Positions 8,301 to 15,491 of a stretch of DNA of 17,889 nucleotides are shown here, one piece after another. The position numbers and the translations under genes are program-made. The DNA comes from CAYPZL01 sp964415045 (lineage in GTDB: Bacteria > Planctomycetota > Phycisphaerae > Sedimentisphaerales > Anaerobacaceae): NCBI GenBank assembly GCA_964415045.1, contig CAYPZL010000118.1:1-17889 (forward strand). The letters run 5' to 3'. The notes below the pieces were generated by a model. That model worked only from the letters and a program-made list of their open reading frames with translations, had not been told where the DNA came from and made no database searches. Numbering within the stretch: the stretch's first letter is position 1; every line of letters starts with the position of its first letter.

Positions 8301-8726
8301 GAGCCGACCGCCGGGGACGTCCCCGAAGAATTCTCGTTTGACGATCCGAACACGGGCGTCTCGCTCACCACGCGCTGCCGCATCCGCTGGCGGTTCTGGG
8401 GTTTCGGTCCGCCGACCTCCGTGCAATTCGAGAGCACGCGTATCGAGGGGCTTACGACCGAGCCGATCGTTCTGACGGGGTTCTTCTCGCAGAGCATCGG
8501 AGGCGGGGCGCATCTGTGTCCGAAGAACTTCCTTTTCGAGCCCGCCCTCGAGCCGGGTATCTCGCGGGCGACCTTGACGGAGCTGGAGCGTCAGAACATT
8601 CGGCTGATCTACTTCACCACGGGAGCGCGCGAGTGCCGACCGACCGAGTGGGAGGACACGCCGCCGCTCATCCGCTTCTACGGCTTCGACGACCCGGTCG
8701 ACGGGCCTGCCTGCAGCGGGGGATAG
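5352..8726 (+). CDS. Secreted PPDK/PEP-synthase-like protein with phosphohistidine domain and inserted lamin-tail-like segment
   Basis: The protein is 1124 aa. The start at ATG 5352 follows GAGGG and gives a clean Sec signal peptide (MHRGICFLLVVLALPALALA, cut before QRPEP). A TTG at 5304 is also in frame but would bury the signal peptide. Domains in order: an unassigned N-terminal region (about 22-215); a PEP-utilising swivel domain with TPNSHVAILARSQGVPF, where H255 matches the phospho-accepting His; the start of a PPDK-type ATP-grasp (FGGKAANFGIL, K356); a lamin-tail-like segment (about 390-545); the rest of the ATP-grasp with RSSTNVEDSEQFTGAGLYES (from R617) and KQIRE (808-812); and an unassigned C-terminal region (820-1124). 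The PEP/pyruvate-binding TIM barrel of PPDK and PpsA is absent, so PEP synthesis is unlikely. The catalytic residues look kept, yet the signal peptide places the protein where ATP is scarce. Its substrate is unknown. Confidence 0.85.
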   Translation: MHRGICFLLVVLALPALALAQRPEPEQLWRNEITFPDDPFQSWTSPPYIKFTIITKPGYDPNLVYFQDSRTYEYHFDFALENLEPFIGLTIGQFDAVTLRADGQQAVLGAVILPPWADPPIREYGIQLVRQDPYTREEVVSLFRQVQSAIIAEPNVTAYYFPTYEQYPLAQQNRDWFADQGLPIGSTAQWAQGNAGYSGGWALGTVKFVPGTDIEAAYTAGELLPEDILLTDGVPAEVPAVAGIMTLMPSTPNSHVAILARSQGVPFVYLALDSDAARASDFVGQDMYLAVTKQEYEQFYTVVMLDAADLSVEEKAALLALKEAPPLVIEPMREGGAFWADTRELQPVDIGRFGGKAANFGILRDALPDSSPEALAFSFDLWNAFLDQPLSPVEPVVLGPGEHILFWADGEPGQGPHHTSFKLNRSGEDLGLFDSDGLTLIDAVSFAAQQEDISYGRPVDGGGVWQFLENPSPGGPNSAGREGNTLVINEFMADNEEVIEDPDEAGEYADWIELFNGSAEPVTLSGLFLTDDLAEPTRWQIPVAVTGPTLRDEIALRLSDYTAYPPADMKALSADLAAIRSLFKNPHVTAFDADLESAVIDALVSFGFDADRKIRFRSSTNVEDSEQFTGAGLYESYSGSLTGEPGVLEAIRKVFASFYNDNAFLERLRHDVHEADVGMALLVHHSFPDEIELANGVATLAKGNRPDWTAEVVSQKGAVSVTNPPADAVPEEVRIEAGFMGVRPWLGQRSSLVPLRENTVLVWEREYVELYDMLVAAAKEYCRVTQKDSPVLDFEFKKVAPDGRLVIKQIREIPRPGVAEYATPFMLGRPLHLCTLQGRGSNVFTNHRLKSRWTLTPRSMWLSEENLRESLYADLTLEYVADGQVQQLAGEMALLPEAEHAYTPPQWDFDQYDLLDSWRLAEHLCNPRTYRLITEPVFQATVPHPVVTLADMRIGVEVEYAEPVWISDTETTSSEAAPLYEPWEPTAGDVPEEFSFDDPNTGVSLTTRCRIRWRFWGFGPPTSVQFESTRIEGLTTEPIVLTGFFSQSIGGGAHLCPKNFLFEPALEPGISRATLTELERQNIRLIYFTTGARECRPTEWEDTPPLIRFYGFDDPVDGPACSGG

Positions 8727-8798
8727 GGGGCGGTCGAAAGGATCCGGAACCTTCGTCACAACCGCGCCGCACAAGGTGTAGCGGCCTCTCCATCGTTC

Positions 8799-8807
8799 TG
8801 TTATGAT
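8799..8807 (+). promoter_or_regulatory. Possible extended -10 promoter for the polysaccharide-degradation operon
   Basis: TGT followed by TATGAT (8802-8807) fits an extended -10 element (TGn plus a 5-of-6 match). No good -35 box is seen 16-18 nt upstream, as expected for this promoter type. It would start transcription near 8814, about 92 nt before the glycoside hydrolase start. Confidence 0.35.
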
Positions 8808-8905
8808 ACGTCCGCCGACGGCCGGGATGCGTGCGTCCGATGCGACTGCTTGCGCGTCGGACGGGCCCGGGCCGGCGGGGACAAGTTCTGATGGAGAATG
8901 TAGAG

Positions 8906-10300
8906 ATGCCGACGAATCGAAAGCCCCGTGTCACGACGCGCCGTCTTCTTGTCCTGTCGCTCGTCCTGGTGTTCGGTGTGTGTCCCGCCGACGCCGAGGA
9001 TCCGCCAGGCGGGCGCTTTGTCGTCGGCGCGTGCACGCATTTCAGCCAGGGCAAGGGCATAGTCGAGCAGAATCTGGAGAGCCTTCAGGGCGCGGGGATC
9101 GACTCGATTCGCGACGAGGTCGGTTGGGGCTCGGTGGAGCGGGAGAAAGGGCGCCTGGTGATGCCGGAGCGGTTCGACACGTATGTGCGGCGGGCTGCCG
9201 CCAAGGATCTGGAGGTCCTGCTGATTCTCGACTACTCCAACCGTTTCTACGATGACGGGGACCGGCCGCGCTCGGACGAGGCGATCGCGGGCTTCTGTCG
9301 CTACGCCGAGTTCGTCGTGCGGCATTTCGGCGGCGACGTGCGCCTCTACGAAATCTGGAATGAGTGGGACATCGGAATCGGATTGCCCAAGCCCTACCGC
9401 AAGGGGGGCTCGCCTGCAGATTACGTCAAGCTGCTCAAGGCCGTGTACGCGCGCATCAAGGCGGTCGATCCCGGTGTCACCGTGATGGCGGGCGGTTGCA
9501 CCAGCGGCGGCGTCAAGCGGGGCTGGCTCGAAGAGATCGTCAAGCTCGGGGCGCTCGACTATTGCGATGCGATCTCCATCCACAGCTACAACTACAACGA
9601 GAAGTTCCCCGCCCGCGGGCCCGAAGCCTGTGCGGCGTGGATGACGAGCGTGCGAGAGATGCTGCGCCGCTACCACGGAGGTCGGGACGTGCCGTTCCAC
9701 GTCACGGAGATGGGCTGGCCCACCCATGTCACCCGGGGCGGGACCGACCCGCAGTTGTCGGTGTCCTACCTGGCCCGGCTCTACCTGCTGGCCCGCACGG
9801 CGCCTTCATTCAAAGGGCTGTGGTGGTACGACTTCCAGGACGACGGCTGGAATCCGCAGCACAACGAGAACAACTTTGGGCTGGTCCGCCCGGACCTGAC
9901 GCCCAAGCCGGCGTACTATGTCACGCGCGATCTTTCGGATCTCGTGGCGCGAGGCGAATACATCGACCGTTTGAAAAACGATGACGAGGACTTGCGGGTT
10001 TTACGCTTCAAACACGAGGGTCGCGACTGCTGGGCGTTGTGGTCGGCGGACGACCGGGGTCGGCAGGTGATTCTGGAAACGAAATTTCCCGATCGGACGC
10101 TGACCGTGCAGCAATTAGGCCACGCGGCGTACGTGACGAAATGGGGCCATCGCGATTGGGCCGGTGGCGATGGAGTTTTCACGGCGAATCGCCTGTCGAT
10201 TGTGGTGGGACATCGGCCGTTCGTGATCTCCGGCGATCTCGCGGGCGTGTCGATTGTCGAGACGATCTCCCGGCCGCGCGAGGGCGCCGAACAGAAATGA
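8906..10300 (+). CDS. Secreted clan-A (GH39/GH5-like) glycoside hydrolase
   Basis: From ATG 8906 the protein is 464 aa. This start has GGAGA (8893-8897) at good spacing and a Sec signal peptide directly after it (TTRRLLVLSLVLVFGV, probable cut near ADA/ED). In-frame ATGs at 8831 and 8891 would only lengthen the n-region. The fold looks like a TIM-barrel retaining glycosidase of clan GH-A. The acid/base is E153 in YEIWNEWD (strand 4), and the nucleophile is E268 in HVTEMGW (strand 7). Aromatic subsite residues follow (GLWWYDFQDDGWNP). The C-terminal 120 residues resemble the small beta domain of GH39-type enzymes. It is the first gene of a run with two sulfatases and a lyase and is 27 nt from the next gene, so it probably cuts a glycosidic bond in a sulfated polysaccharide. 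The exact GH family and substrate cannot be fixed by eye. Confidence 0.82.
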   Translation: MPTNRKPRVTTRRLLVLSLVLVFGVCPADAEDPPGGRFVVGACTHFSQGKGIVEQNLESLQGAGIDSIRDEVGWGSVEREKGRLVMPERFDTYVRRAAAKDLEVLLILDYSNRFYDDGDRPRSDEAIAGFCRYAEFVVRHFGGDVRLYEIWNEWDIGIGLPKPYRKGGSPADYVKLLKAVYARIKAVDPGVTVMAGGCTSGGVKRGWLEEIVKLGALDYCDAISIHSYNYNEKFPARGPEACAAWMTSVREMLRRYHGGRDVPFHVTEMGWPTHVTRGGTDPQLSVSYLARLYLLARTAPSFKGLWWYDFQDDGWNPQHNENNFGLVRPDLTPKPAYYVTRDLSDLVARGEYIDRLKNDDEDLRVLRFKHEGRDCWALWSADDRGRQVILETKFPDRTLTVQQLGHAAYVTKWGHRDWAGGDGVFTANRLSIVVGHRPFVISGDLAGVSIVETISRPREGAEQK

Positions 10301-10327
10301 GGACGAGGGTAAGACGGTGAGGGAAGG

Positions 10328-11740
10328 ATGGCTGAGACCATGAAGAAAACCGGATGCACACGACGGAGCTTTCTGCGTTCGCTGGATCTGGGCGCGACGG
10401 CTGTGGCGCTGCCGGGCCTGGCCTGGGCGGCGGATGCGGAGTCCGGTTCTCGCCGGCCCAACGTGCTGTTTCTCATGACGGACCAGCAGACGCTGCGGGC
10501 CATGAGCGCCTACGGCAATCGGCACGTCAAGACACCGCACATGGATTCTCTCGCGGCCCGGGGCGTGCGATTTGAGAAGTCGTACTGCACGGCGCCGGTC
10601 TGCGGCCCGTCCCGCAGCAGCCTCATCACCAGCCGCATGCCCCACGTCACCGGCGTCAACGTCAACGGCCAGACGCCCGAGGCCTCCATCCCGAACATGG
10701 GACATATTTTTCGCCAGGCCGGCTACGCCACAGCCTGGGCGGGCAAGTGGCACCTGCCCAGGTCCTATCCGCAGGGGCCGGTCCCCGGATTCGAGTATCT
10801 CCGCGTCCCCGACGGGACGAAATTCGGGCTGGGCGCGCAGACGGACGGCCCCGTCGCGGACGAGGCGATTGCGTTCCTGCGCCGCCGGCACGAGCGTCCG
10901 TTTCTGCTCGGTGTTTCGCTGCACAACCCGCATGACATCTGCTGGTCGGTGCGCGAAGACCCGCCCGAGCCGATTGACGAGCGGCTTCTTCCCCCGTTGC
11001 CCGCCAATTTCGAGATCGATCCGAACGAGCCCGAGTTCATTGGCGTCTGTCGCCGACGTACGAAATACGGCCCGGAGATTCTCTACACGAAGGACTGGGA
11101 CCAGACGCGGTGGCGTCAGTACCTCTACCAGTACTACCGTCACGCCGAGGAGGTAGACGTCGAGATCGGCCGCATCCTCCGCACGTTGCGCGAGCGGGGC
11201 CTGGAGGACGATACGCTGATCGTCTTCACGAGCGACCACGGCGAAGGGGCCGCTGCCCATCACTGGGTGGTCAAGCTGATGCTCTACGAGGAGCCGGCGA
11301 CGGTTCCGCTGGTCGTGAGTTGGAAGGGCGTGACGCCCGCCGGACGCGTCGACCGCACGCATCTGGTCTCCGGGCTCGACGTCCTGCCCACGATGTGCGA
11401 TTATGCGCGCATCGGCCTTCGCGATGATTTCGAGGGCGTGAGCCTGCGACCGCTCATCGAGCATCCCGGACGTCCCGGCCGTGAGTTCGTGGTTACGGAA
11501 CTGGCGTCGGACTCGCAGGATCTGACCAAAACGGGCCGCATGATTCGGACGCAAAGGTACAAATACATCGCTTTTTCCTTCGGCGCCCGCCCGGAAATGC
11601 TGTTTGATCTGGCCGCCGACCCCGGCGAGATGGACAATCTCGCTCTGCGGGATTCGGCCCGGGGCGAGCTGGACCGGCACCGCACGCTGTTGCGCCGCTG
11701 GATATCGGAGACGGGCGACGATTTTCAAGTGCCGTCGTAG
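10328..11740 (+). CDS. Tat-exported Cys-type sulfatase (family S1)
   Basis: This 470-aa sulfatase hydrolyses sulfate esters or N-sulfates. Its start at 10328 has GAGG five bases upstream. An in-frame ATG at 10340 is less well placed. The N-terminus has a twin-arginine signal (TRRSFLRS, then a hydrophobic stretch ending near AWAADA). Metal-site residues are D52-Q53 (LMTDQQ) and D303-H304 (TSDHGE). The formylglycine site is CGPSR with C92, and K140/H142 lie in WAGKWHLP. The C-terminus keeps GRMIRTQRYKY and LFDLAADPGEMDNLA. The target Cys in a C-x-P-S-R motif makes it a substrate for anSME. It lies 27 nt after the glycoside hydrolase and about 41 nt before the second sulfatase, so the three genes are likely cotranscribed. 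The specific substrate is not determinable from motifs. Confidence 0.9.
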   Translation: MAETMKKTGCTRRSFLRSLDLGATAVALPGLAWAADAESGSRRPNVLFLMTDQQTLRAMSAYGNRHVKTPHMDSLAARGVRFEKSYCTAPVCGPSRSSLITSRMPHVTGVNVNGQTPEASIPNMGHIFRQAGYATAWAGKWHLPRSYPQGPVPGFEYLRVPDGTKFGLGAQTDGPVADEAIAFLRRRHERPFLLGVSLHNPHDICWSVREDPPEPIDERLLPPLPANFEIDPNEPEFIGVCRRRTKYGPEILYTKDWDQTRWRQYLYQYYRHAEEVDVEIGRILRTLRERGLEDDTLIVFTSDHGEGAAAHHWVVKLMLYEEPATVPLVVSWKGVTPAGRVDRTHLVSGLDVLPTMCDYARIGLRDDFEGVSLRPLIEHPGRPGREFVVTELASDSQDLTKTGRMIRTQRYKYIAFSFGARPEMLFDLAADPGEMDNLALRDSARGELDRHRTLLRRWISETGDDFQVPS

Positions 11741-11781
11741 CGCGGCGACAGAAGAAACTCAATGTGGAGGCATGGTTGAAC

Positions 11782-13227
11782 ATGCAGACTGCGAATCTGA
11801 GCCGACGAAGATTTCTGCGGACCGTGGGCGCCGGGGCGGTGGCGTGCGCCTTGCCTGACGCGCTGCTCGGCGGGCAAAGAAAGGCGAAGAAGCCCAATGT
11901 GCTGTTTATTGCCGTCGACGATCTTCGGCCGGAATTGCACTGTTTCGGGCAAAAGCACATCATTTCGCCTCATATCGACCGGTTGGCGGCCGGCGGAGTC
12001 GTCTTCAATCGGTCGTATTGTCAGTCGCCGGTGTGCGGCGCGTCGCGGGCGAGTCTGCTTTCCGGAATCCGCCCCACGCGGGATCGCTCCTTCAAAGGCT
12101 ACCTCCATCACGCCGACAAGGACTGGGGCGCGCCGCTTTCCCTGCCGAAGCACTTTCGGCAGCACGGATACTACACCATCTCGAACGGCAAGGTCTATCA
12201 TCATCGCAACGACGGCGCCGGGAGCTGGTCGGAGGACGCCTGGCGGCCGACCGGCGAGTGGGGCGGTAGGGGGTATCTGCGCCCGGAGAATATCGCCATC
12301 ACTCGAAAGACCGAGCGGGGTCTGGGGCCGGCCTACGAATGTGCCGACGTCGGCGACAGCGATTATGCCGACGGCAGGACCGCGGACAAGGCGATCTCGG
12401 ATCTGCGCCGTCTCAAACGCATGGACCAGCCGTTTTTCCTGGCGGTCGGGTTCGTCAAGCCGCACCTGCCGTTCAACGCGCCGAAGAAGTACTGGGATCT
12501 CTACGACCCGGATGAGATCGAGCTGGCGGACAACCCCTTCCGCCCGAAAGACGCCCCCGACGCGGCGATTCACAACTGGGGCGAGCTGCGCGCGTACCAC
12601 GGGATTCCGAAGAAGGGCCCGCTGTCGGAGGAGATGGCTCGCACCCTCATTCACGGCTATTACGCCTGCACGAGCTACACGGACGCGCAGATCGGACGCG
12701 TTCTGGACGAGCTGGACCGCCTCGGATTGAGTGACGACACGATCGTCGTGCTCTGGGGCGATCACGGCTGGAACCTGGGCGAGCACACGCTCTGGTGCAA
12801 GCACTGTCACTTTCAAACGTCGTTGCGGGCCCCGCTGATCGTTCGGGGCCCCGGCCTCAAAGGGGGCGTTCGGACCGAGGGCCTGACGGAATTCGTGGAC
12901 ATCTACCCGACCCTGTGCGAGCTGGCGGGACTGCCTGTGCCCGAGCACATCGAGGGGCGCAGCTTCGTCCCACGGCTGAAAGATCCGAAACGGCCCGGAA
13001 AGAAAGCGATCTACAGCCGCTTCCACAACGGCGAGTCCGTGCGCACCAACCGCTACTGTTATACCGAGTGGGCCGGAAAGGACGGCAACATGTACGCTCG
13101 CATGCTCTACGACCAGAAGCTCGACCCCGACGAGAACACGAACATCTCGGAGCGCCCGGAGAACGCCGAGCTTGTCACACGCTTGTCGCGCGAGCTCCAC
13201 AAGTTTCGCGCCGGCTATCGATGGTAA
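11782..13227 (+). CDS. Tat-exported iduronate-2-sulfatase-like sulfatase
   Basis: This 481-aa protein resembles iduronate-2-sulfatase along its length: VDDLRPE (D46, D47), VCGASR with the formylglycine Cys C85, SNGKVYHH, FFLAVGFVKPHLPF, GYYACTSYTDAQIGRVLD, WGDHGWNLGEH (D327, H328) and FVDIYPTLCELAGLPVP. These blocks are typical of enzymes removing 2-O-sulfate from iduronate in heparan or dermatan sulfate and of their bacterial relatives. The active-site motif is C-G-A-S-R rather than C-x-P-S-R, an accepted variant for maturation. A Tat signal is clear (SRRRFLRTVGAGAVACALP). Start choice: GGAGG (11766-11770) is 11 nt from this ATG but only 5 nt from an in-frame TTG at 11776. A GTG at 11764 is also in frame. 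The alternatives differ by 2-6 residues. Confidence 0.9.
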   Translation: MQTANLSRRRFLRTVGAGAVACALPDALLGGQRKAKKPNVLFIAVDDLRPELHCFGQKHIISPHIDRLAAGGVVFNRSYCQSPVCGASRASLLSGIRPTRDRSFKGYLHHADKDWGAPLSLPKHFRQHGYYTISNGKVYHHRNDGAGSWSEDAWRPTGEWGGRGYLRPENIAITRKTERGLGPAYECADVGDSDYADGRTADKAISDLRRLKRMDQPFFLAVGFVKPHLPFNAPKKYWDLYDPDEIELADNPFRPKDAPDAAIHNWGELRAYHGIPKKGPLSEEMARTLIHGYYACTSYTDAQIGRVLDELDRLGLSDDTIVVLWGDHGWNLGEHTLWCKHCHFQTSLRAPLIVRGPGLKGGVRTEGLTEFVDIYPTLCELAGLPVPEHIEGRSFVPRLKDPKRPGKKAIYSRFHNGESVRTNRYCYTEWAGKDGNMYARMLYDQKLDPDENTNISERPENAELVTRLSRELHKFRAGYRW

Positions 13228-13242
13228 CGTGAACACCGGTTG

Positions 13243-13268
13243 CCGTCGCCCCGAGCCGGGGGCGACGG
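13243..13268 (+). promoter_or_regulatory. 10-bp GC-rich hairpin between the sulfatase and lyase genes
   Basis: CCGTCGCCCC (13243-13252) pairs perfectly with GGGGCGACGG (13259-13268) around a 6-nt loop. It lies 15 nt after the sulfatase stop and 15 nt before the AGGAGG of the lyase gene. The bases after it (ATATGGATTTGG) are not a T-run, so it is not a standard intrinsic terminator. It could stabilise the upstream mRNA 3' end, mark a processing point, or affect lyase translation. Confidence 0.55.
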
Positions 13269-13297
13269 ATATGGATTTGGAACAGGAGGTTTTGCAG

Positions 13298-15325
13298 ATG
13301 GATAGAGACATCGGTGGGGCAAGCCCCACCCTGCGAGGCGGGCGCATATTCGTTGCCTGCGTTTTCATTTCGCTGGCTTCGGTCGTCACGGCGGCGGGGC
13401 GGGAAGGCCGCTTCAAGCTGGCCGAGCTGTACCCCCAGGAGAAGATTGCGAAGGTGCTGGTTCCGCGGAAGCAGTGGCGCCCGTGGCCGACGTGGGAGGA
13501 TCGGCGGGCCTGGGAGACGCTGCCGGAACCCGTACGTAAGGATCTCGTTGCCAACGGCGCCGAATACTTAGGCTATGAGTGGCCGGCCCTGCCCGCGACG
13601 CTCTTTCTCGAATACGCTCGCAACGGCAATCGCAGTCGCTACCAGACGCCGCATTTTGCCCGCCGGGTGGCCCTGACGCACCTGGTGATCGCCGAATGCG
13701 TGGAGGGAAAGGGCCGCTTCCTCGACGACATCGCCAATGGGATCTGGGCGATCTGCGAGGAGTCGTTCTGGGGCGTGCCCGCCCACGTCGGCGCGCAGAA
13801 GGCCGGCTCGGGCCTGCCCGATGTCAACGAGCCTATCGTGGCGTTGTTCGTGGCTGAGACGGGGGAGTCTCTGGCCTGGACCTGTTACCTGCTCGGCGAG
13901 CGGCTCGACCGTGTCTCGCCTCTGATCCGCAAACGCGTGGCGCTCGAAATCGACCGGCGCATCCTGACCCCGTGCTTCGAGCGCGACAATTTCGGCTGGA
14001 TGGGCTTTCCCAACCGCCGGGTCAACAATTGGAATCCCTGGTGCAACTCGAACTGGCTGGCCTGCACGCTGCTGATCGAGCCCGACGAAGATCGACGCGT
14101 GCAGTCCGTTGCCAAGATCGTGCGCAGCCTGGACAACTTCCTGAATTCCTACGACGATGACGGCGGCTGCGACGAGGGCCCGGGATACTGGAGCCGCGCC
14201 GGCGGGGCGCTGTTCGACGGGCTGGAACTGCTCCACAGCGCCAGCGGCGGCGCGATCGACGTCTACGACCGCTCGCTCATCAGGGAGATCGGTCGCTACA
14301 TCCACCGCGTCCACATCGCCGGCGATTCCTTCGTGAATTTCGCCGACGCCTCGGCCCGGGCGCACCCGCCCGCCGAGCTGGTCTATCAGTACGGCCAGCG
14401 AATCGCCGACGAGCCGTTGGCGCGTTTTGGCGCGTACCTCTTTGCCCAGGGTCTCGAGAGCGGCGAGGGTGACACGCCGTTTGCCGGAAGGCGAGCCTAT
14501 ACGCTCGGGCGATACCTGCGGGCCGTCTTCAGCGCTGCGGACCTGATGGAAAGGAAGGCGGGGCCGCCTCTGGTGCGCGACGTGTGGCTGGACGGGATTC
14601 AGGTCATGACGGCCCGCGACCGTGAAGGGGACGCTCGCGGCCTGTACGTCGCGGCCAAGGGCGGGCACAACGCCGAGAGTCACAACCACAACGACGTGGG
14701 CAATTTCATCGTCTATCACGACAGCCGGCCCGTGATTATCGATATCGGGGTCGAGACCTACAGTCGCAAGACGTTCAGCTCGCGGCGCTATGAGATCTGG
14801 ACGATGCAGTCGGCCTACCACAGCCTGCCCACGATCGACGGTGTAATGCAGGCGCCCGGCGGGCGATTCGCGGCCGGGGACGTGGAGTATGAGGCCGGCG
14901 ATGCGTACGCCCAGCTCCAGCTCGATATCGCCGGCGCGTATCCGAAGGAGGCGCACTTGGCCGCCTGGAAACGCACGATTCGTTTCAATCGCGGGCGGGA
15001 CGTCACGGTGACGGACGCCTATACGCTGGCGAAATCCGTGCGGGAAATCACCCTGAGCCTGATGACGCCGTGTCGCGTGCGGGTCGAGGAGCCGGGGCGG
15101 CTGCTGCTCGAAACGGCTCAAGGCTCCGAACTATCCACACCGGTGCGAGTACTGTATGATGGGGACAAGCTCGACGCGAGCCTCGAAACGATCCTGGTCG
15201 AGGACGCCAAGCTCCGGTCCGTGTGGCCCGAACGGCTGACGCGAATTCTCCTGATGGCCGAGCGGCCTCCGCTTGAGGATACCTGGACGCTCCGCATCGC
15301 ACCGGGGATGAACAACAGACCTTGA
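13298..15325 (+). CDS. Secreted heparinase II/III-family polysaccharide lyase
   Basis: From ATG 13298 the protein is 675 aa. AGGAGGT (13284-13290) sits 7 nt upstream, and a Sec signal peptide follows (GRIFVACVFISLASVVTAA, then GREG). In-frame ATGs at 13172 and 13271 are less likely; the first would overlap the sulfatase gene. The N-terminal half is helical with NNWNPWCNSN (N243-N252), as in alpha/alpha-toroid lyases. The C-terminal beta domain has the Hepar_II_III signature GGHNAESHNHNDVGNF (H462, H464, D466), then PVIIDIGVETYSRKTFS, RYEIW and YHSLPTIDG. Such enzymes cleave uronate-containing chains by beta-elimination. With the iduronate-2-sulfatase-like neighbour, a glycosaminoglycan or similar substrate is plausible. 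One oddity: a perfect palindrome (13313-13330) lies in the codons just before the hydrophobic core of the signal peptide. Confidence 0.88.
   Translation: MDRDIGGASPTLRGGRIFVACVFISLASVVTAAGREGRFKLAELYPQEKIAKVLVPRKQWRPWPTWEDRRAWETLPEPVRKDLVANGAEYLGYEWPALPATLFLEYARNGNRSRYQTPHFARRVALTHLVIAECVEGKGRFLDDIANGIWAICEESFWGVPAHVGAQKAGSGLPDVNEPIVALFVAETGESLAWTCYLLGERLDRVSPLIRKRVALEIDRRILTPCFERDNFGWMGFPNRRVNNWNPWCNSNWLACTLLIEPDEDRRVQSVAKIVRSLDNFLNSYDDDGGCDEGPGYWSRAGGALFDGLELLHSASGGAIDVYDRSLIREIGRYIHRVHIAGDSFVNFADASARAHPPAELVYQYGQRIADEPLARFGAYLFAQGLESGEGDTPFAGRRAYTLGRYLRAVFSAADLMERKAGPPLVRDVWLDGIQVMTARDREGDARGLYVAAKGGHNAESHNHNDVGNFIVYHDSRPVIIDIGVETYSRKTFSSRRYEIWTMQSAYHSLPTIDGVMQAPGGRFAAGDVEYEAGDAYAQLQLDIAGAYPKEAHLAAWKRTIRFNRGRDVTVTDAYTLAKSVREITLSLMTPCRVRVEEPGRLLLETAQGSELSTPVRVLYDGDKLDASLETILVEDAKLRSVWPERLTRILLMAERPPLEDTWTLRIAPGMNNRP
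13313..13330. repeat. Perfect REP-like palindrome inside the lyase signal-peptide coding region
   Basis: GGTGGGGC AA GCCCCACC is an 8-bp perfect inverted repeat with a 2-nt centre. It begins 15 nt after the start codon and encodes part of GGASPTLRGG in the n-region of the signal peptide. Palindromes of this type usually sit between genes, so its in-frame position near the start codon is notable. Confidence 0.6.
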
Positions 15326-15341
15326 CGACAGCCAGGCGTTT

Positions 15342-15441
15342 TGTCATGCTGAACGAAGTGAAGCATCTGGGCCAAGCAGGTGAGGTACACCATATGCCGT
15401 GCCCGGATCTTTCATTACGCTTCGCTTCATTCAGGATGACA
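15342..15441. repeat. MITE-like intergenic inverted-repeat element, copy 2
   Basis: This is a 100-bp element with inverted ends TGTCATGCTGAA and TTCAGGATGACA (11 of 12 pairing). Its subterminal arms also pair: GAAGTGAAGC near the left end against GCTTCGCTTC near the right. It fills most of the gap between the lyase stop and anSME 2. The remaining 50 nt before anSME 2 are AT-rich. Confidence 0.7.
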
Positions 15442-15491
15442 GGCGTGCGTACAAGGGATAGGTCAGCTATTTTGCTTTTTGATTTGATTCT

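Noticed and set aside
5145..8774. 1209-codon open frame on the - strand opposite the dikinase-like gene
   Set aside because: The + strand frame has a signal peptide, a promoter, a Shine-Dalgarno and clear domain motifs. The - strand translation is rich in Arg, Gly, Asp and His without recognisable domains, as expected from the antisense of GC-rich codons. The long - strand frames at 2268-3818, 10115-11728, 11725-13554 and 13568-15121 were dropped for the same reason.
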